DNA of 64,000 bases from JBGVSA01 sp041807905 (GCF_041807905.1 NZ_JBGVSA010000022.1:3432-67431); one strand, 5' to 3'; positions 46,298 through 55,836 are shown, counted from the stretch's first letter. Numbers and translations are program-made. The notes: generated from the letters alone by a model not told the origin.

Positions 46298-47953
46298 ATG
46301 TCCTCTACACAATCGTCTGCAGATTCCGACGTTGGACGCTTTGGCACCTGCATGAATTGGGCTGCCACGCTCCCGGCTGGCGAAGAAGTCGGCCGCCAGC
46401 TCGACGCTCTACTCAAGTCCTTTGTCGCCCTGCCAGCCCAAACAGCGCTGTATCAGGTCGAAACCCTGTTGGCGAACAATTCCCAACACCCTTTGCTGGG
46501 ATTTCTGACGCAGTTGGCGACCGCATGCCATCCAGACCATGCCCTCGGGTGGTTTCTACGTGGGTACTACCTGCTACTGCGAAAGCAGGCCGAAGCCATC
46601 GATGCTCTTGAGCGTGCCTGGCGAATAGACCCGGCCGCTCACGACATCCTGCCGTCCAATCTGATCGATGCGTATCTCCGTCAAGATCGTCTGACCGAAG
46701 CGGAACATGTGGCGCGATGGTATGTGGCGCACTACCCGGACCAAAGCGGGCCACTCGCCAAACTGAGCCAGGTGCTCCGCCAGCAACATCGCGTAGATGA
46801 AGCGATGGCATTCGCTCAAGCCGCAAAAGACATCGCCGCAGACGGCCCCGGCGTACATATCGAGTATTGGTATGGGCTCAACAACACCCTTCGTTTTGAG
46901 GAAGCCCTGCAATATGCACAGCAGCTATACGCCCAGGCACCCGATGGACGAAACGCCAACGTCATGCTGGGCGAGTCGGTAGCACGCATGGGGAACTGGC
47001 CCCCCGCCTGGTACCTCATGCAATGGGACTACAGACCGGAGTGTTCCTTCAGCGTGCAGCTGAATGCTCACCCCCATTCACGACGCCACTATCACTGGGA
47101 CAACCCCGTGCCCGATATTCCGCAATGGACAGGGCAGGTGCTGCGGGGCAAAACCTTGTGCGTATGGCTGGACCACGGTTACGGCGACTGCATCCTGGTC
47201 GCACGCTTATTGCCCCGCATCGCCAGGTACGTCCACGCCAATGGAGGAAAACTGTTCGTGCTGGCCTATCGGCCGTTGGCAGAGATGCTGAGACCGTTGG
47301 TGGAACATGAAAACGGCATTGTGCGCGACGGTCTTTCGGAGCCTGCGGATTACCATCTTTCCATCACGACCGCTGCCGGCATCTTCCAGCTCAGCAACAA
47401 CACACTACCCGGCACGGCCTATTTGCGTGCCAGCGAGGCCATAGCGACACGCTGGCGGAACCGGATCGATCGCGAGCAAGGGCAACGCAACGTCGCCATC
47501 GTCTGGTCGGGCGGCCCGAGCCACAGTCGCGACGCGCTACGATCGATATCGCTCAACGACATCACGCCGTTGCTTGCCTTGCCGGGCATTACCTTTCACT
47601 CGGCCAACCCCGCCAGCGCACGCGACGTGGCGCATCTGCAGGCACAGGGTTACGCCGTCCGTGACTGGAGCGCCGAGCTCTCTGGTTCATTCGAAGAGAC
47701 GGCCGGCCTGTTCTGCGCTGTCGACATGGTGGTGTCGATCGACAGCGCCCCCGTCCACCTCGCGGGTGCCGTTGGCGCGCCGACAGTCCTTCTGCTCGAT
47801 CGCGTCGGCTCGCATCTTTGGGGAACCGACGACGCACGAACACCCTGGTACGACTCAATGCAGATCGTGCGTCAGCATGTGCTTGGACAATGGGCGGAAG
47901 CCGTGGAACGCGCAGCGACAATCGTCCGAAACGCTTTGCCGGACGAACGTTGA
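46298..47953 (+). CDS. TPR-repeat protein with glycosyltransferase-9/heptosyltransferase-like C-terminus
   Basis: This is a 551-residue protein without a signal peptide. The N-terminal half (about 60-250) is helical and TPR-like (ALERAWRIDPAAHD, AEHVARWYVAHYPD, AMAFAQAAKDIAAD). The C-terminal half resembles nucleotide-sugar-binding GT9/heptosyltransferase folds: GKTLCVWLDHGYGDCILVARLL near 285, NVAIVWSGGPSHSRD near 395 and the late VSIDSAPVHLAGAVGAPTV. This combination is typical of proteins that glycosylate flagellins or other surface proteins. No acceptor gene is adjacent. The start at 46298 has no good ribosome-binding site. Confidence 0.75.
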   Translation: MSSTQSSADSDVGRFGTCMNWAATLPAGEEVGRQLDALLKSFVALPAQTALYQVETLLANNSQHPLLGFLTQLATACHPDHALGWFLRGYYLLLRKQAEAIDALERAWRIDPAAHDILPSNLIDAYLRQDRLTEAEHVARWYVAHYPDQSGPLAKLSQVLRQQHRVDEAMAFAQAAKDIAADGPGVHIEYWYGLNNTLRFEEALQYAQQLYAQAPDGRNANVMLGESVARMGNWPPAWYLMQWDYRPECSFSVQLNAHPHSRRHYHWDNPVPDIPQWTGQVLRGKTLCVWLDHGYGDCILVARLLPRIARYVHANGGKLFVLAYRPLAEMLRPLVEHENGIVRDGLSEPADYHLSITTAAGIFQLSNNTLPGTAYLRASEAIATRWRNRIDREQGQRNVAIVWSGGPSHSRDALRSISLNDITPLLALPGITFHSANPASARDVAHLQAQGYAVRDWSAELSGSFEETAGLFCAVDMVVSIDSAPVHLAGAVGAPTVLLLDRVGSHLWGTDDARTPWYDSMQIVRQHVLGQWAEAVERAATIVRNALPDER

Positions 47954-48046
47954 AAGCATCCAGGATGGGCGGCACGGGCGGCGCGCTGGGATTCTTCGCC
48001 GAACCGGCTTACCACGAAGACATGGCGGGCACGGAAAGCACAGACA

Positions 48047-48076
48047 AAAAAAGGCCGCTCTCTCGCGGCCTTTTTT
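48047..48076. terminator. Bidirectional terminator
   Basis: AAAAAAGGCCGC / GCGGCCTTTTTT, a perfect 12-bp stem with a six-base loop, between the convergent TPR and lipoprotein genes. A-runs and T-runs on both sides allow termination in both directions. Confidence 0.9.
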
Positions 48077-48093
48077 GCTTGCGCAGAAACCGA

Positions 48094-48702
48094 TCAGTTG
48101 CCGTCAGAGATTAGCAGGGTGGCCTGCTTGCGCTCGTCTTCAGGCTTGGCCAGCCATTGCGGCCAGTATTCAGTGTTCTTGGCCTTCACGTCAGCCTGGT
48201 TCTGAGAGAACCATTGCTCCGACTCCGGGCTGTTGCCGACCCACTTGGTGCCGGCAAGCATCTCGGTGAAGCTCTTGGCAGCCGTGTTGTAGTCTGTGGA
48301 GCCATCCGTCCGCACGGGGTACAGCGAGAAGCGCGCTTTCCATGCGCCCATGCGCGGCACGACGACCGAATAGTAGGTCTTGCCCGGCGCCAGGTCGGCG
48401 CGCAGATAGTCGGCCGCTTCCGAGACCACCATGAACACGTGTTGGCCCGGCTCGGTGTCATAGGCCAGCTTGGTACTGTTATTGACGATGCCGATGAACT
48501 TCGGCTCGCCGTTCTTCACGTCGTAGACTGACGCACTGATGGCCGACCCCAGGAAGGTTGAGCGCATGAACACCACACGCGTCTTCTGAGGTTGTGCGGC
48601 GATCGGCTGAGGATCTTCCACGGGCCGCATCAGCGAGCTCGCGCAGCCGGTCAACGCAATGGTGGCACTCAACGTCACCAACGTGACGATACGTCTCAAC
48701 AT
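48094..48702 (-). CDS. Lipoprotein, DUF2846-like
   Basis: This is a 202-residue exported protein with a lipobox (IALTGC, Cys20). The mature part has an early KTRVVFMRSTFLG strand and a later YDTEPGQHVFMVVSE segment, resembling DUF2846-type lipoproteins of unknown role. A GGGGGAAG lies just before the ATG. It is monocistronic, between a bidirectional terminator and the mog gene. The function is unknown. Confidence 0.8.
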   Translation of the reverse strand: MLRRIVTLVTLSATIALTGCASSLMRPVEDPQPIAAQPQKTRVVFMRSTFLGSAISASVYDVKNGEPKFIGIVNNSTKLAYDTEPGQHVFMVVSEAADYLRADLAPGKTYYSVVVPRMGAWKARFSLYPVRTDGSTDYNTAAKSFTEMLAGTKWVGNSPESEQWFSQNQADVKAKNTEYWPQWLAKPEDERKQATLLISDGN

Positions 48703-48832
48703 GTCTTCCCCCGTATGTATCTTGGTTATGGTTTCAGCCCGCTTGTCGGGCTGCGGCGATACTACGCACGGGGGTATCGGAGAAGACCTTCCCTTTCGGG
48801 CAAGGTTGATCTGGATCGACCTGGGGTTGCCT

Positions 48833-49447
48833 TCAGTCAGCCGGTCGTGGCGCGCTCTTGGGCCGGAAGGCGGCGACCACGTCATCCACCGTTTCGACAT
48901 ACGGGCCGCCGATGAGGTCGATGCAGTAGGGAATCGCCGCGAACACGCCCGCCACGCGCAAGGTGCCATCGGATTCGCGCAGGCCTTCGAGCGTTTCGCG
49001 GATGGCCTTGGGCTGGCCCGGCAGATTGAGGATCAGCGTACGGCCGCGAATTACCGCTGTCTGACGCGACAGGATCGCCGTCGGCACGAAATGCCGCGAA
49101 ATACGTCGCATCTCTTCGCCGAAGCCGGGCATCTCGCGTTCGCCGACGGACAGTGTTGCCTCGGGTGTGACATCGCGCGGCGCAGGTCCGGTGCCGCCGG
49201 TGGTCAGGATCAGATGGCAGCCGCGCGCGTCGGCAAGGTCGATCAGGGTGCGTTCAATGTCGGCACGCTCGTCCGCGATCAGGCGCTCTTCCGCGCGCCA
49301 CGGACAACGCAGCACATCGGATAGCCATTCGCGCAGGGCCGGAATGCCTTTGTCATCATAGACGCCGCTCGACGCACGATCGCTGATCGATACCAGGCCG
49401 ATAACGAGAGGTTCAGCCTCGGTCGGGCGACGCGGCAGCTCACTCAT
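48833..49447 (-). CDS. mog: Molybdopterin adenylyltransferase
   Basis: This is a 204-residue MogA-type enzyme that adenylates molybdopterin before molybdenum insertion. Its signature is LTTGGTGPAPRDVTPEA near residue 80, with GFGEEMRR following and the later LNLPGQPKAIRE. The start at 49447 overlaps the darP stop by eight bases (ATGAGTGA), so it is translated with darP. The length is normal. Confidence 0.93.
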   Translation of the reverse strand: MSELPRRPTEAEPLVIGLVSISDRASSGVYDDKGIPALREWLSDVLRCPWRAEERLIADERADIERTLIDLADARGCHLILTTGGTGPAPRDVTPEATLSVGEREMPGFGEEMRRISRHFVPTAILSRQTAVIRGRTLILNLPGQPKAIRETLEGLRESDGTLRVAGVFAAIPYCIDLIGGPYVETVDDVVAAFRPKSAPRPAD

Positions 49448-49988
49448 CGTCGCCCTCTTCGTCGTCGCCAACCGCCGCGGCAGGCGCGTCGAGTTCGCGC
49501 AACAGTTTGAATATTTCGCGGAAGGCGCGCGGCGGCTTGTTCTGCTCGCGCTCTTTCAGCGCATTGCGGCGCAACTGGCGCAGACGCTGCAGATCGGCAT
49601 TCGGGTAGGCATTGCCGATTTCGGTCACGGTGTCTTCGTTCTCCAGCAGCAGTTCGCGCCAGCGCTCCAGCCGATGCAGGTGCGCGGTAGCGGCCGCGGA
49701 CACGCCCTTGATTTCGTCGAGCACGGCGCGCAGCGGCTCGGGGTCGACGCCGCGCATGATCTTGCCGATGTACTGCAGTTGCCGGCGCCGCGCTTCGTGC
49801 TTGGTGAGGCGATGCATCTCGAGGATGGCGTCGCGCAGCGACTCGGGCATGTCCATCTTCTTGAGACGATCGAGCGGTAGTTCGACCAGTTCGGCGCCAA
49901 GGTCCTGCAACGCGTTCATGTCGCGCTTGCGTTGCGATTTGGAGGGACCGTCGTAGAGGGAATCTTTGTCGTTGTCGTCTGGATGCAT
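49440..49988 (-). CDS. darP: Ribosome-associated assembly factor DarP (YjgA)
   Basis: This is a 182-residue charged helical protein of the YjgA family, which associates with late 50S assembly intermediates. Family features are PSKSQRKRDMNALQDLG at the N-terminus and REARRRQLQYIGKIMR-type sequence (HEARRRQLQYIGKIMRG) near residue 67, with an acidic C-terminal tail. It overlaps mog and is divergent from pmbA, an arrangement also found in E. coli. Confidence 0.93.
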   Translation of the reverse strand: MHPDDNDKDSLYDGPSKSQRKRDMNALQDLGAELVELPLDRLKKMDMPESLRDAILEMHRLTKHEARRRQLQYIGKIMRGVDPEPLRAVLDEIKGVSAAATAHLHRLERWRELLLENEDTVTEIGNAYPNADLQRLRQLRRNALKEREQNKPPRAFREIFKLLRELDAPAAAVGDDEEGDDE

Positions 49989-50125
49989 GGATCAGGCAGG
50001 CCGCGCCGGGCCTGGTTTTGTTCGAATGGCAGCACCTTGGGCCGCAGTCAATGGCAGGCACCAATGGGTGCGCGCTGCCAGAGTTGGTAAGATTATAGCT
50101 TTTGCGAGCGCGCCTCCCCTCATCC

Positions 50126-51484
50126 ATGGCCAGCAGACACGACGGTTTTGCCTATCCCCAAGAGCGCCTGCGCGACATCGCGCAGGAGATTGTCGACTAC
50201 GCCAAGAGCCGTGGCGCCACGGCCTGCGAGGCGGACGTGTCCGAAGGTGTCGGCCAGTCGGTCACCGTCCGCCGCGGCGCGGTCGATACTATCGAATACA
50301 ACCGCGACAAGGGCATCGGCGTAACGGTCTATCTCGGCCAGCAACGCGGGCATGCGAGTTCGTCCGACTTCTCGCGCGATGCCTTGCGCGCCACGGTCGA
50401 CGCCGCCCTGTCGATCGCCCGCTTCACAGCGCCCGACGCCTGCGCCGGCCTGGCGGACGCCGACCTGCTGTGGCGCGGCAACGAGTCCGAAATCGCCTCG
50501 TTGAATCTGTATCACCCATGGAATATCTCGGTGGACGATGCGGTCGAGCTTGCCCGCTATTGCGAGGCTGCCGCGTTCGACGTCAGCCCCGAGATCCGCA
50601 ACTCCGAAGGTGCCACGGTATCGCGCCAGGAGTCGCAATTCGTCGCCGCCAACAGCCTGGGCTTCAACGCCGGTTTTGCCACGTCGCGCCACTCGCTGTC
50701 GTGCTCGGTGATCGCCGGCGAAGGCGAAGCCATGCAGCGCGACGACTGGTACGCCTCGCGACGCGACGCGCACGAACTGCCCAATGCTGCGCGGCTGGGC
50801 GATTACGCCGCGCGCCGCACGCTGTCTCGCCTGGGCGCATCGCGCGTACCGACCTGCAATGTGCCGGTGATCTTTGAAGCGCCGCTGGCGTGCGGACTCA
50901 TCAGCAACCTCGTGCATGCGGCCAGCGGCGGCAGCCTGTATCGGCGCTCGTCGTTCCTGCTCGACGCGCTGGGCGAACAGATCTTTTCGCCGATCGTGCA
51001 ACTGCGCGAAGACCCGTTCGTGCCCAAGGCGCTGGCCAGCACGCCTTTCGACGATGAAGGCGTGGCCACGAAGGCGCGCGACATCGTGCGCGACGGCGTG
51101 CTGCAGGGCTACTTTCTCGGCACCTATTCGGCGCGCAAGCTGGCGATGAAGTCGACCGGCAACGCTGGCGGCAGCCACAACCTGGTATTGGAGCCGGGCG
51201 AGCGCAGCCTCGTCGAACTGGCCGCCGACATCGGGCGCGGCCTGCTGGTGACGGAACTGCTCGGCCAGGGCATCAACTATGTGACGGGCGATTACTCGCG
51301 CGGCGCCGCAGGCTACTGGATCGAGAACGGCGAGATCCGCCAGCCGGTGCAGGAAATCACCATCGCCGGCAATCTGCGCGAGATGTTCCGCAACGTGAGC
51401 GCCATCGGTAACGACGTGATCGTGCGCGGCGGCAAGCAATCGGGCTCCATCGTCATCGACGGCATGACCGTCGCGGGCAGCTGA
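50126..51484 (+). CDS. pmbA: Metalloprotease PmbA/TldE
   Basis: This is a 452-residue member of the TldD/PmbA family, which trims peptides such as microcin B17 precursor and antitoxin CcdA. The family signature (SVTVRRGAVDTIEYNRDKGIGV) is split here over the N-terminal 35-60 region. The C-terminal SHNLVLEPGE, GQGINYVTGDYSRGAAGYWIENG and RNVSAIGNDV segments are intact. It forms a complex with TldD, which is not in the window. The start at 50126 follows homology; it is divergent from darP. Confidence 0.94.
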   Translation: MASRHDGFAYPQERLRDIAQEIVDYAKSRGATACEADVSEGVGQSVTVRRGAVDTIEYNRDKGIGVTVYLGQQRGHASSSDFSRDALRATVDAALSIARFTAPDACAGLADADLLWRGNESEIASLNLYHPWNISVDDAVELARYCEAAAFDVSPEIRNSEGATVSRQESQFVAANSLGFNAGFATSRHSLSCSVIAGEGEAMQRDDWYASRRDAHELPNAARLGDYAARRTLSRLGASRVPTCNVPVIFEAPLACGLISNLVHAASGGSLYRRSSFLLDALGEQIFSPIVQLREDPFVPKALASTPFDDEGVATKARDIVRDGVLQGYFLGTYSARKLAMKSTGNAGGSHNLVLEPGERSLVELAADIGRGLLVTELLGQGINYVTGDYSRGAAGYWIENGEIRQPVQEITIAGNLREMFRNVSAIGNDVIVRGGKQSGSIVIDGMTVAGS

Positions 51485-51749
51485 TCGCCCTGTCCTTGCG
51501 GCGCCCCGCGTTCGCCGGGGCGCCTTTCCCCGCCTTGCTTCCCTGTCTTGACCGTGCGCCTGCGCCACGCAGGACGTCGTCATTACTTACATCAAACTTA
51601 CGGAATTAGCGCCGTATTTTCATACGGTTATCAGCAATAAATATTCCATGCGGGTTCGCCCTAGGGCTGTTTCTGACATTACGATTTCTATAATCTGACA
51701 GCCTGCAGGACAGGCAACACACAGCAGCACACAACAGAGAGGAGACACC
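51485..51749 (+). promoter_or_regulatory. Hairpin and promoter region upstream of the TRAP binding protein
   Basis: A strong hairpin (GGCGCCCCG / CGGGGCGCC, 51500-51524) follows pmbA and probably ends its transcript. Beyond it, 51590-51700 is less GC-rich (TTTCATACGG, TTATCAGCAATAAATATTCC) and probably carries the promoter of the TRAP binding-protein gene. No operator is recognised. Confidence 0.45.
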
Positions 51750-52844
51750 GTGGAACGCCGTTCATTCATGAAGAAGGCGAGCGCTGGCCTCGCCGTGGGT
51801 GCGGTCGCCGCACCGGCCATCGCCCAGTCATCGCAACCGAACATCAAGTGGCGCCTGGCATCGAGTTTCCCCAAGAGCCTGGACACGATCTATGGTGCTG
51901 CTGAATCCGTCGCCAACCGCGTGCGCGCCGCAACGGGCGGCAAGTTCGACATCCAGGTCTTCGCCGCGGGCGAGATCGTCCCCGGCCCCGGCGTGTGCGA
52001 CGCAGTCAAGGATGCCACCGTGGAGATGGGCCACACCTGCAGCTACTACTTCGTCGGCAAGGACGTGACATTCGCCTTCGATACCGCCCTGCCCTTCGGC
52101 CTGAACAGTCGCCAGCAGTCGGCATGGATGTACGAAGGCGGCGGCATGGAACTCATGCGCGACTTCTTCCGCGACTACAACGTCGTCAACTTCCCCTGTG
52201 GCAATACCGGCGTGCAGATGGGCGGCTGGTATCGCAAGGAAATCAAGTCCGTGAAGGACCTCGAAGGTCTCAAGTTCCGTATCGCGGGCGCCGCCGGCCA
52301 GGTGATGGCACGCCTGGGCGTGGTACCGCAGCAGATTCCCGGCGGCGATATCTACCCCGCGCTGGAAAAAGGCACCATCGACGCGGCCGAATGGGTCGGC
52401 CCCTATGACGACGAAAAACTCGGCTTCAACAAGGTCGCCAAGTACTACTACTACCCCGGTTTCTGGGAAGGCGGTCCGCAGATCACGGTGTATGTGAACG
52501 CCAAGAAATGGGCTGAGCTGCCCAAGGAATACCAGCAGATCCTGGAATCGGCCTGCGCGGCGGCGCACGTCGAAATGCAGGCCAAGTACGACGTGAAGAA
52601 CGTGGCCGCGCTGCGCAGACTGGTTGCCAGTGGCACCCAACTGCGTCAATTCCCGCGCGACGTCATGCAGGGCGCATACAAGGCCGCGTTCGAGTTCTAC
52701 GACGAGACCGCCGCCAAGAATCCGAAGTTCAAGAAAGTCTACGAGCAGTGGCGCAAATTCCGCGACGACGAATACCTGTGGTTCCGTGTCGCCGAGAAGA
52801 GTTTCGACGATTTCGTCTACAGCCAGCAGACACGCCGCGCGTAG
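51750..52844 (+). CDS. Orphan TRAP-type substrate-binding protein with a Tat signal
   Basis: This is a 364-residue periplasmic binding protein of the DctP family, of the type that binds keto acids and related anions (TakP-like). The start is GTG with a GGAG upstream. The N-terminus has a twin-arginine motif (ERRSFMKK) and a cleavage site after AIAQ (about residue 26), so it is exported folded. Conserved DctP features are WRLASSFPKSLDTIYG, KFRIAGAAGQVMARLG with the ligand Arg, and GTIDAAEWVGPYDD. No DctQ or DctM genes adjoin it, so it must use permeases encoded elsewhere. A terminator follows. Confidence 0.92.
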   Translation: MERRSFMKKASAGLAVGAVAAPAIAQSSQPNIKWRLASSFPKSLDTIYGAAESVANRVRAATGGKFDIQVFAAGEIVPGPGVCDAVKDATVEMGHTCSYYFVGKDVTFAFDTALPFGLNSRQQSAWMYEGGGMELMRDFFRDYNVVNFPCGNTGVQMGGWYRKEIKSVKDLEGLKFRIAGAAGQVMARLGVVPQQIPGGDIYPALEKGTIDAAEWVGPYDDEKLGFNKVAKYYYYPGFWEGGPQITVYVNAKKWAELPKEYQQILESACAAAHVEMQAKYDVKNVAALRRLVASGTQLRQFPRDVMQGAYKAAFEFYDETAAKNPKFKKVYEQWRKFRDDEYLWFRVAEKSFDDFVYSQQTRRA

Positions 52845-52879
52845 CGCTCGACCCGAGTCTCATCCCTTGGTGCAATCGT

Positions 52880-52908
52880 AGCCCCGCCGCGTGCGGGGCT
52901 CTTTTTTT
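52880..52908 (+). terminator. Terminator after the TRAP binding-protein gene
   Basis: AGCCCCGC / GCGGGGCT, an 8-bp stem with a five-base loop, followed by CTTTTTTT. A classic rho-independent terminator. Confidence 0.92.
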
Positions 52909-53828
52909 CACGACTGCGCGGTCGCCGATGCGGGCACGAAAAAGCGTCCGCGCAACTCGTCGAGCCCGAGCATGGAAAGCAGCTCTTCGAGCCGGCGTGC
53001 CGCGCGACGCTGCGGCGCACCCTTGCGCGAAGCGATGATGAGCTCGTTCTTCATGGAATGTTCCCAGCCCACCAGCTCGGTCACATTGAGCTGATAACCG
53101 TGGGCTTCGAGCTGCAGACAGCGCAGCACGTTGGTCACGTGGCTGCCGAATTCGCGCGTCTGGATCGGATGGCGCCACATCTCGGCCAATGCGCCTGCGG
53201 CCAGTTGCTCGGCCTTGTTCCTGCGCAGCACGGACGCCACCTCCGCCTGGCAGCACGGCACCAGCACGATGAAGCGGCTCTGGCGCTCGAGCGCGAAACG
53301 TATCGCGTCATCGGTAGCGGTGTCGCACGCATGCAGCGCCGTGACGACATCAATGCGTTCGGGCAAGGCTTGCGAATGCATCGACTCGGCAACCGAGAGA
53401 TTCAGGAACGACATACCGGCAAAACCCAATCGGTCCGCCAGCTCGCGCGAGCGCGCCACGAGTTCGTCACGCGTTTCGATGCCATAGATCTGTGGTCCGG
53501 CACCCAATTGCTTGAGGAACAGATCGTAGAGAATGAAGCCGAGGTACGACTTGCCTGCGCCGTGGTCGACCAGACGCAGGTCAGCGTGTTCGGCGAGCAC
53601 GTCGCGCAACAGCGGCTCGATGAACTGCGTGAGGTGATAGACCTGCTTGAGCTTGCGACGGCTGTCCTGGTTCATCTTGCCATCGCGCGTCAGGATATGG
53701 AGTTCCTTCAGCAGTTCCACCGACTGGTCGGGACGGACTTCGTACTTGTTCTCTGGTGGCGCAGCCTTAGCGCGGTTTTCCTTGCCCATATCGATACCGG
53801 TCATGAATTGCGGCATGCATCCGGGCAC
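52908..53828 (-). CDS. SAM-dependent methyltransferase
   Basis: This is a cytoplasmic class I methyltransferase of up to 306 residues. The SAM-binding segment LVDHGAGKSYLGFILY lies near residue 95. The next acidic strand (GIETRD) and a VTALHACDTATDDAI motif follow, with a VPCCQAEV segment near 200. The last two resemble METTL25/RRNAD1-like proteins, whose targets are rRNA or unknown. The start is uncertain: GTG at 53828, or ATG at 53816, 53804 or 53789, none with a strong ribosome-binding site. It lies 64 bases downstream of the AI-2E-family gene. Confidence 0.85.
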   Translation of the reverse strand: MPGCMPQFMTGIDMGKENRAKAAPPENKYEVRPDQSVELLKELHILTRDGKMNQDSRRKLKQVYHLTQFIEPLLRDVLAEHADLRLVDHGAGKSYLGFILYDLFLKQLGAGPQIYGIETRDELVARSRELADRLGFAGMSFLNLSVAESMHSQALPERIDVVTALHACDTATDDAIRFALERQSRFIVLVPCCQAEVASVLRRNKAEQLAAGALAEMWRHPIQTREFGSHVTNVLRCLQLEAHGYQLNVTELVGWEHSMKNELIIASRKGAPQRRAARRLEELLSMLGLDELRGRFFVPASATAQS

Positions 53829-53892
53829 GCCGTCGAAGGTGGTGTTTTAGGCCTTTTCGGGTGCATGCGCCTGCGGCGGCACGCGCAGCGCT

Positions 53893-54930
53893 TCAGGGGC
53901 GTTTGGCGCCGATCAGGCCGGCGTCGCCCAGTTCGCGCTTGAGGTAGGCATACAGCACGGGAGCCGCCACGACGCCGCCGACACCGAACAGCGCTTCCAT
54001 GGTGATCATGGCGATCACGATTTCCCACGCCCGGGCATCGATGCGGTGCCCGATGATGCGTGCGTTCACGAAGTATTCGAGCTTGTGGATGAGCACCAGG
54101 AACAGCAACGAAAACGCCGCGATCTGCAACGACAGGGTCGAACTGACCAGCACGATGAAGGTATTCGAAATCAGGTTGCCCACCACCGGGAGCAGCCCCG
54201 CGATGAAGGTCAGGGTGACGAGCGATTTCGTATAGGGCATCGGGTGCCCCGACAAGGGCAGGATGCCCACGAGGTAGATCGCCGTGAGCAACGTATTGAG
54301 CGCCGAGATGCGCACCTGCGCGAAGATCACCGTCTGGAACGACTGCGTGAGCCGTGCAAAACGCTCGATGAGTGCGGCCGACAGAGGGCGCTGGCTGGCG
54401 GGATTGGCCGCATCGTTCCACGACACCATCGCCCCCAGCACCAGCCCTATCAGCGCCAGGATGCTCGCCCGCACGCTACCATAGCCCAAAGTGGACACCT
54501 GCTGCCCGTGCTCGCGCAGCAATGTCGCCACGCGCGCGCGCAATTCGTCCACGCCTTCGGGGATATATGCCTGGATGTCCGCGGGCAGGAAACCACGCAG
54601 ATCGGCGACGATCTCCGCCAGACGCAGCAGCAGCCCGCTGAACCCGTGGCTGCGCTGGACCAGGTAGGCGATGCCGAGGCCGATGGCGGTGAGCAGCATG
54701 CACACCACGACGATCACCACCGAGATCGCCAGCATGCGCGCCCAGTGCGACAACTGACGCTGTCGCAGAAGCCGCCGCTCGATGCTGCGCGTCACGCAAT
54801 ACACCAGCAACCCGGCGATGACCGCCGGCAACAGGTGGAAGACCAACACCGCCGCACAGATCAGTGCGATCAAGACATAGCTGGCGATACTTGCGGCACC
54901 CGAAGGGCGCGATGCAGAAAGAGGATTCAT
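53893..54930 (-). CDS. AI-2E/PerM-family membrane transporter
   Basis: This is a 345-residue inner-membrane protein with about eight hydrophobic segments: two near the N-terminus, a soluble region (about 85-170), then the family core (LTAIYLVGILPL and FIAGLLPVVGNLISNT near 225-265, IGHRIDARAWEIV near 300). The AI-2E family includes exporters of autoinducer-2-like molecules and Na+/H+ exchangers, so the substrate is unknown. I use the ATG at 54930; upstream in-frame sequence is non-conserved. Confidence 0.88.
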   Translation of the reverse strand: MNPLSASRPSGAASIASYVLIALICAAVLVFHLLPAVIAGLLVYCVTRSIERRLLRQRQLSHWARMLAISVVIVVVCMLLTAIGLGIAYLVQRSHGFSGLLLRLAEIVADLRGFLPADIQAYIPEGVDELRARVATLLREHGQQVSTLGYGSVRASILALIGLVLGAMVSWNDAANPASQRPLSAALIERFARLTQSFQTVIFAQVRISALNTLLTAIYLVGILPLSGHPMPYTKSLVTLTFIAGLLPVVGNLISNTFIVLVSSTLSLQIAAFSLLFLVLIHKLEYFVNARIIGHRIDARAWEIVIAMITMEALFGVGGVVAAPVLYAYLKRELGDAGLIGAKRP

Positions 54931-55051
54931 TCGCGTGGCGGCGTACGGGCCGTCAGATATGGCCACGCGGTCGCGTGGTGTCGGCCCGCATTCTAGCGCG
55001 CCGCCGGGGCGCGCACGCATATTGAGTCATGCGCGGCGCACACGGGCGGCG

Positions 55052-55678
55052 TCAGATCAGACGCTTGTTGAGCGTATACGTGCCCTCGATGCTGGCCTGC
55101 CCCAGCGTATGGGGCTTGATCGCGGCGAGCACGTCCTGCCCGGTAAAGCGTCCGCTCACCGGCAAGCGATCAACGTCGAGCGCGTACACAGTGAAGCGGT
55201 AGCGGTGTTCGATGGAGTCATTGAACGGCGGGAACGGACCGTCGTAGCCGTAATAGTCGCCCGCCATCTGCGGGTCGCCGGCGAACCAACCGGTGTAGTC
55301 GTTGATGCCGTGGCGCGCGCCGTAGAGTGTCTCCGGCCCGGGGCGGCCGTGCGGCACCAATCCGTTGCTGAATTCGCCTTCGCGGATTTCGGTCAGATCG
55401 GGCGGCAGATCGACCAGCACCCAGTGGAAAAAATCCACGCGAGGCAGATCGGGCGGTACTTCGCGGTCGGTCTTGTTCACATCGTCGCCGCGGCTGGGCG
55501 CGTCCGGATCATGAACGATCACCGCGAACGAGCGCGTGCCAACGGGCACATCGCTCCAGGCCAGATGCGGGTTGATGTCATCGGACACGGAGACGATGCT
55601 GGAATCGTCCGGTTTGCCGGCTGCATTCCGCGGATTGATGCGCGCGCCGGGGGTAATCGAGTGGCTTGTCAGACGCAT
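55052..55678 (-). CDS. YbhB/YbcL-type phosphatidylethanolamine-binding protein
   Basis: This is a 208-residue PEBP-family protein without a signal peptide. The family motif VHDPDAPS lies near residue 54, and FFHWVLVDLPP near 80 and HRYRFTVYALDV near 165 line the ligand pocket. Bacterial members are often called Raf-kinase-inhibitor-like, but their role is unclear. A GGAG precedes the ATG. The gene lies between the AI-2E gene and metY. Confidence 0.9.
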   Translation of the reverse strand: MRLTSHSITPGARINPRNAAGKPDDSSIVSVSDDINPHLAWSDVPVGTRSFAVIVHDPDAPSRGDDVNKTDREVPPDLPRVDFFHWVLVDLPPDLTEIREGEFSNGLVPHGRPGPETLYGARHGINDYTGWFAGDPQMAGDYYGYDGPFPPFNDSIEHRYRFTVYALDVDRLPVSGRFTGQDVLAAIKPHTLGQASIEGTYTLNKRLI

Positions 55679-55803
55679 GACGGGCTCCTGAGGGGTCGCA
55701 ATGGATGGAGAGGGTCGCGGCTGCCGTCACGTTGCGAATGCCCGCGAGGCAAGCCTTCGGCGTCGACCTTAACGCGCAGCTTCCGGGCCGGTAAACCCCC
55801 GAC

Positions 55804-55836
55804 GTGAAAATGGCGCCCGCAGGCGCCATTGATTCA
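55804..55836 (-). terminator. Hairpin between metY and the PEBP gene
   Basis: A perfect AATGGCGCC / GGCGCCATT stem with GTGA/TCAC outer pairing and a four-base loop, followed on the minus strand by TTTTCACG. It probably terminates the metY transcript. Confidence 0.68.
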
